From positions 27,306,598 through 27,370,597 of the forward strand of contig JAFMSR010000002.1 in assembly GCA_022818135.1 (NCBI GenBank): DNA of 64,000 nucleotides, written 5' to 3'. The stretch's first letter is position 1. Each line of letters starts with the position of its first letter. Below the pieces are notes generated by a model. It worked only from the letters and a program-made list of their open reading frames with translations. It was not told the DNA's origin and did not search any database. Source of the stretch: Saxidomus purpurata. Its lineage: Eukaryota; Mollusca; Bivalvia; Venerida; Veneridae. Made by a program: the position numbers and the translations under genes. Positions 52,401-61,400 of this stretch are shown here, one piece after another.

Positions 52401-55400
52401 TTAACGCCGCTATTGTTAAAGTGTAACTTCCTAAACAACGGTGTATCGGCTGTCTCGCACACAGAATCAGCTTTATTCTGTTGGCTGATAAAATGACTGA
52501 ATAATCGAAGTTTCTAACAACAAATGTATCTTGCTTTCCTTCTTGACCTTCAAGATTTATATTCAGCGTATTAAACATCTCCTTATGACAAGGAAGCAGT
52601 CAATACCAGTCATCTTTTACATACACCTACTTATTCAAATATCTGACAGCTTAAAAGATTCAAAATGGAATCCATTATCAGAATGTAGAAGAAAATTGGT
52701 TTTCTTGCCTACTGACAAGGTTTTTGTTAACAGACCAAATTGATAAAAGACAATCTAAGCAAAATACTGAAATGAAGGATGAGGCCACATCATGAATCAA
52801 ATCTACATTGAACATTTTAAAACATAATGCCAGAACAGAGAAAAAAATCTATTTTAGTGCAATGTACAAACCTGAAGTCCAACTCGTATGTTCTTGTTCA
52901 GCGCCGATTGTGGGAAGACCGCTTGCACTTGTGGTACAACCTTGGAGCTGATTACGCCACCTTCTTCTCCAATGTACTGGTTCTCGATCCTTACACGGGA
53001 GATGATGGCGAAGTACTGGGGTAGGTCAGTGGTCAGGATGCGCGTGATCCTCTTGCCGGCTAGTTCATCTTCACTTTCAAAGTCTGAAACCCAACAACAT
53101 ACTATTAAGGTAAACTACTATTTTGCCATACTGACATTCACAGAAATGTTTTCTTGTCTTAATACAAATTTGTACTCTACAATGCAACACTATTCTTTTT
53201 TGAGAAATAAGAGAATTTTGCAAAATTCCTTTTTAATTTATTTTATCCCCTAATCAGGATTAAACTAGGGATAGCTAGATGCTACTGAAGGATTTAAATG
53301 AAACAGTAGTCAATGTAAGTAATTATATGAAAAATAATAAGGTTCTGGGGAAATCATTCTTTTTCACATTGTGACCAGAATATCATTAAAGATTAGCACA
53401 ATTACAACTCCGAGTAAGATAGCAAAATCACACAATATCATAACATATGTTTCTGTTTACTTCTATTTGCACTTTTCGTGATAATATCTTATTCTTGATT
53501 ACATGAATTATGAGGGCTTTGTGAAATCTGAAGTGATGTGCAAATATTTTAATCTCCAGTATTCTTCTAAGACTCACTTTGGGGGAAGTAAACAAAACAA
53601 GAATGCATTTTAATATGGTGCAGAAATACAAAGCGTGATCTAAAATAAATCAGCATTGCTGAAACAATCAGGTAAAACCGAACTAATACAACTAAAGTAG
53701 AATCAATTAAATCAAACACAGCAAACAACTTTGTGTATGCATGCAGCACAGCAAAATCAGAAGTGAAGAGCCTCTTGGGTGCAAACTTGATGGGTATTTC
53801 AAATTAGTGTTTTTCTATGAAACAAGCAAAATCAAATCTGCGATGTAAACAAAAGGCCCAAAAGGGCAAGTATAGCTCTACTGGACTGACTGGACTGTTC
53901 TGAGTAATTTTCTGAAAATCTTTTGCAATCAGAGGTGACCTTGACCCACTGACCAAAAAAATATTCAGTAAGACCAATTATGCATGCAACCTTCTGAGCA
54001 AGTTTCATGAAATCAAATGAAAATTGTGACCTGTAGAATGTTATCAAGGAAGCTTAGGGAGGTCTCTCTGACCTTGACCTTTGACCCACTGATCCCAAAA
54101 ACTGTAGGGATCTCCTACTCAGTAAAACCAATCATCACATGAGGTTTAAAGACTGTGGGTCATATAGATCTCAAGATATTGAGCGGAAAAGATTTTCAAA
54201 GTTCAGGTCACTGTGATCTTGACCTTTGACCCACTGACCCCAAATGTTGTACTGGTTGCAGGTAACCTTCTGAGCAAGTTTGATGAAAGTTTAATAAAAA
54301 TTATGACCTGTAGAATGTTATCAAGGAAACCCTATTGGAGGTCACTGCGACCTTGAACTTTGACCCACTGACTCCAAAAACAATAGGGATCATCTACAGG
54401 TTGCAGACTGCCTTATGTGCAAGTTTCATGAAAGTAAAATGAAAATTATGACCTGTAGAGTTATCAAGGAAAAGTTTTTGGACAGACAGACTGGCGACAG
54501 ACCATCACATAAGCAGTGCTTGACTTTGTTCAGTAGAGCTAAAAATATGTCAGGCAAAATAAAACATTTTCTATAGGCAGAATGATATCTGACTTTAAAA
54601 ATATTTGACCTACTGTCAAACCTATTTTAAAGACCACCGATTATTTAGGTCAGATATCTTTCTGCCTGGTAAAAGAGTATGAGACAAAACATAAAGCTCA
54701 CTCAGCATGCTACTTATTGGTTTCCCACCCTCGAAAGTTCCAGCCATCGCCTGGGCAACTGCATCATCCGTGGCAACCATCGGGTGTTCGTACCAAGTTT
54801 CACCATTATCACTGCGCATAATCTGAATTTCACGTTCTCTGTCTCTCAGGGAAGCAAAATGAGGGATTTCGATCAGAACGGGTCTGAAAAAAAAACCATA
54901 TTAAATATTATGCAAGTGCTGTGAATATAATTTTCTTTAACACACCAGTCCTATTACCTTTTATTTACATCTTCAATTTTGAAACTTTCATTTACAGAAA
55001 CAATGTGTGCCAATGGAACAGCTAATAGAGTAGATCATGATTACACAGAAAGTGGTGTGCAGACTGAATCCATAGTCTACAATGTCTCAAAAGCAGGAAG
55101 TCTAGGCAGAGGTGGGTTCAGGACTTCCAAAGTGCAACTAGGTTTTTTCCTTTCACTTTCCCATTTACTATTTGAATGTTTGCTAGCAGTTACAAAAAGA
55201 CTGCATATAGAAAATGGGTTGGGCATGTTGGGCAGTGCTCAATAATCAGTGGCAACACATATCCCAATTTTCCCTTATTACCTTCTAGGTCATACCGAAC
55301 TTTACTATAAAGCAAAAGTCAGTTCAAACAGATCTGATAGTTATCTACCCTTAACATTTGACACCAAATACATGGGTGTTATCTTTGGCCGGTTATCTAC

Positions 55401-58400
55401 CCTGTTATCTACCCGCCAATTTTACTGTAACCAGAGCAGACAAAAACATACCTGTTATCTATAAAATGTTTCTTGACCTGGCTTTGGCCCGATCAATAAG
55501 GGCTGATAAACTCTACCTTTTCATGGTTATAATAGTAACTATCCTTCAAGATACTAGATAGTAAAATTAATTATTTTTATCAAGATAAAATAACTAGCAT
55601 TTTTTTTATACATTAACATAATACATTTATGTTGTATTGTAGTACATCCTAGCTCACTGGTAATTAAAGAAGGCCCATATCAACTGTTCCATTTTTTTTC
55701 AAAGTCAGCAAATTTTGAAGTCACTATATAAATTTCTGCTTATCAACTTGATTTGAACTATGCATTTGGCATAAAATATTTCATAATATGTTCTATGAAT
55801 GGCACACTTTTTTTTTTAAGGTAAAACCTTTGCAATGTCTTCAATGGACACAGTAACAAGACCAACGTCAATATTTTAAGTTCAGTGTTCAAATTTATGC
55901 TAAATACTGAACAGCTGCTACTTTATATGAACATATGTTTTAACTTAGCATCCCCATGCCAATATTCAATATACCTGTACCAAATTCCGAGAGAGTTCTC
56001 AGGAATTTCAACAATGCTGGAAAACTCCCTAACTGCATAATGTATCTAGCATGTTCAAGCTTTAATTGTTGATGCAAAATGCATTACACAGCATTTTATA
56101 TAGGACTGTCTCTAATCTTGAACTTTGTTTTTCTGTCATGCGCTGTCTGTGCATCATCCTAGACTCAAGGCCTTTGTTCTTGACATTTCGCCCCTACATT
56201 GCTCAAGCTAAATGTTGTACATATATGTTTATAGGATGTATTAAATTGTATTTTGACTGTAAAAAAAGACAATAACTTGGCCATCAATGTGCAAACTTAA
56301 CTAAATAGGCCCACTGAAATAATTTTAGGTAAATCAGCAGAACTTTTTCGGATGTTTGTTTTAATTAGCCTTGTTCAGCTGTTGACACTTGCAGTGCATG
56401 ATCATTACTATGCTTTAAAATCTGTACAGTCTGATCATGATCTGCACTGTTCACTTTTCCTGTGAACATCCTTTTGAACAATTAATGTCATTTTAGAAAC
56501 TAATAGCATGGTCTGGGCAATGGCCAAACATGCCTGGTACTTGACAATTCAATCTGAGAAGAACAATTTATTCTGCACCAGACCTTGAGTTGAGATATAT
56601 TCCTTATCCACTCGAAACTAGCAAATATTCTCTATTCATTGTTAAAAGGAGTTCTTCCTAAATATTATACTAAATTGAATGGCTAATGGTAGACACCACA
56701 GCCATAACCAAACTGATCGTAGTCTACATGGGTTACAAAGACAGAAAAATCCGGTCGAACTTGGAAAATGGCATATTACTCCTCTAGCTTTATGATTAAA
56801 TTACAGTGCAAGGTTCTTCATAACTCTAAAGATCTATCAATCAATGTTAACTCAACCTTAATCAAAGACCTGAAATTAAATTTACAGCTCTCTTTGTTGA
56901 TTTCTTATAGACTGTATCCACTGTAACACAGTAGCTACACCCAATCAACAAATGGAACCCAAAGTAATGACACTTTTTGTAATTATATGGTAATGTCAAC
57001 TTTGTCCCAGACTAGATAAAAAAAAGACTACAGCAAAGGAGCAAAAACATGCCATGCAATAAAGATGATGGATTCCCTGAAGAGCTGTAAAGTGATTTTA
57101 AAAGCTGAATTATATGACAAAAGAAACAGTGGACGTCAATAAAAAGGGAAGTTTTTCTCTAGATGCCAGCAACAACAGTTAATTAAATTGAGGTGTCAAT
57201 ATTTGAGCAACACTCTACGAAAAGGCACCATCCATTAAGGCTTCAAATTAAGCAAACTCATATTTTTAGTACATGTCTTGGAGAGCACCTGGTGTAATGT
57301 AGAAGATCTGACTCCTACGCCAGGGACTGCTGGTTCAAAACCATTTTCAGCATCTGACCAGGACCTCCATTATCCCTTATACCCGAGTATTGATCAGACC
57401 CCCAGGAAGTAATCAATGAGAAAAATAAAGCTGCAAGAACCCAAGTGCACAATCAATATGTTATTTGACTAGGGCCTCTATAAGCTTTTTGAAGCCAGTA
57501 ATGGTCTGAGAAGGCCCTTCAGAATAACAGAGCTGCAAGAAATGCAAAAAGAATATGTTATTAAAAGACAGCCAGAGTCATTTTAAATCTATATGGGCAT
57601 CTCCACAGTACCAGTCAAGATGTTGCTATTATCACAGCATGGCTCAATTCCCTACTGCACAAGCAAGCATCAATAAAGTATCAATGGCTGGTTTTATGTT
57701 TAGCCCATCAACAGAACTTTGGTGTCACTACAATTATAGAATGCAAATGCAGTTTCCGATAATTTTCTAATTATTTTTGCCAGAATCTTTTATTAACTGG
57801 CAATCACCACTTCTCATGTCTCAAGTCAAGCTGTAATTTGGTTCAAGTGTCTATATCCTTGAGAGTTTTGTTGTAAGCATGTTATTCACTCTCATTCTCA
57901 AACCCTCTCAGCAATATTTTTACAATTGTAAGTGGTTTCTTAATGTGTCTTTCTTGTCCAAACAGTAAGTATACAAGTCCAAACCTTTTCGTGTCTTCAT
58001 ATTTTTTGCATTTCTAAATCCCCCCCCCTTTATATTAAAGAATTCTCCTCTCTAGAACTTTGTGGCCAGGCTTCTGCCATGTCAACCATCTGATGGTAAT
58101 GCTACAATGTTGTGTTCACAATATATATTCATTTGGCAAGTATCCTCATTCTTGTATATTCTTCTGTATGTCATCAATGCATGTTTTATTACATAACTAC
58201 AACAAAGTGTGTATGTTGTAAAACATCTGTGGAGCAGAGTATGATTCATGGGCACACACCTTGGTAATGTTCCTGGCAAAATATTTCCTGCATGCCATAA
58301 CTAATCACAGATTGTTTACTTGCTGTACACTTACTGCCATAGAACATTACAAAAGCTGTTATTTGTACAGAACATGGAAGAGACAATGAAGAAAGATTCT

Positions 58401-61400
58401 GATCTCAACTAAAACAACCTGACACAAACTTGTTGGTAAGAATCTTTTATAACTGCAGAAACAAGAGGACCATGATACCCCTATATAGTCCACCTGAGTG
58501 AACCGAAAACAACTGCAATACATGAAAAGATCTGCACAATTTCTAATATTAAGATAATAATAATTGTGCATTGGAGCAGAGATATGTGGGCAATTTTGGT
58601 TGAAGACAATCCATAAGTGACAAACTTGTGAAGTTTGATTGAAATTGGCCCATCTGTTAAAAGGCGATATTGTTTAAAGATTTTTCTATGTTTAGGTCTG
58701 GTAGGCATTTTGTGCAGTGGAGCAGAACCCTTTGAGCAATCTGGTAGAGGGCTACTGAAGAAAGTTAAGTGGCTGAAATAGTAGATGTTGTTTAAAGGAT
58801 TTTCCAATTTCTAAGTTCTGGTAGCCATTATGTGCACCCAAGCAGAACCGTTTCAGCAAACATTGGTAGATGACCATCCAAGAAACAATTGTGTGAAGTT
58901 TGGTTGAAATTGGCCCAGTGGTTGAATATGACACCAAACTGAATATTGTGGCACAATGCAGTATACTATGCCACCAAACTTTGCATGACACCACTTTGAT
59001 TGCTGTGTCACCAGTCCTATCTATCTGTATACTTCATAATGCCTCATGAAAAACAAAAGTGGCTTAGAAAGTTGTAACTATTTCCCCCATCAAGAAACAC
59101 AAGTGTGCCACTCTGCATTTGAATATACTTGAAGCAGATTTCCCCAGATTTATAAGCTGGTAAGACATAGCTCACGTTTTCTTCTTGTTTTCAATATGCC
59201 TTAAAGCAAAATAATACATATTTATTTCACATTAGATTAATCATTTCTGGAATGTTTTCAAAATCTTTTCTCTCAATCTAGAACAGAGTCAAAAGTTCAC
59301 TTATCATATAGCATCATAAATCAGGTCTCTTCTTCCATGATATACATGATGTATACAGCATAGAAACATACTCACCTTTGGCAAAGTATGATCACTGAGT
59401 GATTCAGACTGTATGAAACATGATTAACTTTGTCACTTTCTCAACAAACCCATTTCTAAGCAAGGTATGCTTATACTTTTGTACACAGATTTTCTTGTCA
59501 GACATTTTGCTTAGGGAAGCTTGCTATAGACACCTTTGTGCGCTATAAAGGCTGGGTAAAATTTAGATTGTAACAGAATGTGTAGGCTCCCACTTCAAAG
59601 CTATGAGGTGCCATGGTGATTTTCATTAACCAGCATTTCAACACTAGCAAAAATGGTAAACTTTTGTGAGCTGTTACTGTAATTATTTATTCTTCAGCAG
59701 ATTCTGATAAGCATTCCTGTTTCATCAGCAGGTTTACTTTCCAGATCCACAAAAGCCAAACCAGGCTTATCAGTTGTACAACACTTATCAGTATGGGTAG
59801 ATGAAGTTTTTCAGATTGAGCTTATCTCTTACATTACCTCACACAGACATTAACCTTGATTTTATTAGATGATAAAATTGACATTCTTTATACCATACAT
59901 GCTTTCACTCCTGATTTCCTGATAACAGGAAAAGCTTCTGCCAAGAAACCGAAAACATTGACAAGTTCACCTAGTAAATTTTTTAAACCTTTCCACTGCT
60001 ACATTTCCAGTCTATTTCAACTGACAAAATTTTTTCAAAGTGTTCAAAACAGGGCATTACATAAACATTCACTAACTGAATGGGGAACAGTGCAGATCAT
60101 GATCAGAATGTACTGATGTGTAGGCTGATCATGATCTGCACTGATAGCAAAGGCAGATGCAATTGCCACCAAAGGAGTATGGGCTTAGATACTGCAAGAG
60201 ATATATTCTCTTCCATAGATATGCCTGTAGACTTATAAAAGTCTGTTGAGATTGAGAGGTCTTAATTTTTTCTCTTCCAAGTCTTTTTTTTCTTTTTAGA
60301 AAGTATCTCTATCAAAAGTTTGTCTCAATCAAAGCTCATCTCAACAGAGTCAAGGGAAGGAGAAATTGTGAGGAGGTTATAAAAATGCCCAGAAAAGACA
60401 GGAGGTAATGACTTTAATTACTGATGCCGGTCTAATATGCCTGTTTTGACCATATAGTTACTATTCCAGGACAACATTGTATAACATGAATAAAAACTGT
60501 TCCATTATTCAGTATTTTGCAAACCCAACATTCCAAAGTTCATAATATCCCTTGTGGCTCTTGTAGATTCATTTGCAGTTCTAGATATGTATGACAGGGT
60601 CAACAGAGTCATTCTACTCAATTATTTATTCCATACAGCTCTGTTCAGTACATAGCCATTAATTTTCCACCTTACTATGATGAACTGCTTATGAATCTCA
60701 TTAACCACTTAAAACGTTAACCAGTAAAAGTTGAAGTACAGAAATAGGACTTCTCATAATCAGGTGAAGTGTGTAATAACTGTGGTTATCCCACTTCCAT
60801 CATCTACTTTAAAGATCTGTTTTTTTTAAGGAATTAATTTCTGAAGAAAATTTAACCCAATTCTGAATAATTGCAATGTGGTACATAGAATGCTGTTGTA
60901 AACCTTCAAATATGATACTTTTGAGATACCGAAGGACTGAATGCAAGAGAACAGTATACATATATAATGAATGTAAACAACTAATGTCTGAAAACTAATA
61001 TTGACTAAGATTATTATTTAAGTAAATGTCAAGTTTAAACTAAAGCAAATGTTTTCAAGGCTGTACAAATTTATCATCAATTGTATGATTGTAACAGATA
61101 GGCAGTTTTTGTATTTACAGGAAAGACTTGCAAAAATGTCTTCAGGTTATTTCAACTTTGTGGTGCAAATTGAATGAACCCTTCACCACAGATGTTTGCT
61201 GGCAAATCATCAGGCTTTTATGATCATTTTATAGCTCATCACCATTGCTGGTATGTGAAAAAGAGAGGTATTTTTCCACAATAGTTGTGTTTACTTTGTT
61301 TTGTTGGCCCCTGTTTTGTACCTGTGAATAAAACCTGACTTTGTGAGTTGATCGTGAAACTACTGTATCTGCTTCTTTGTTGTATATGCAGATACAGTAG

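Noticed and set aside
54979..55245. 88-codon plus-strand frame in the ZU5 intron
   Set aside because: It overlaps dispersed-repeat-like text (GTAGATCATGATTACACAG) and shows no domain or splice evidence.
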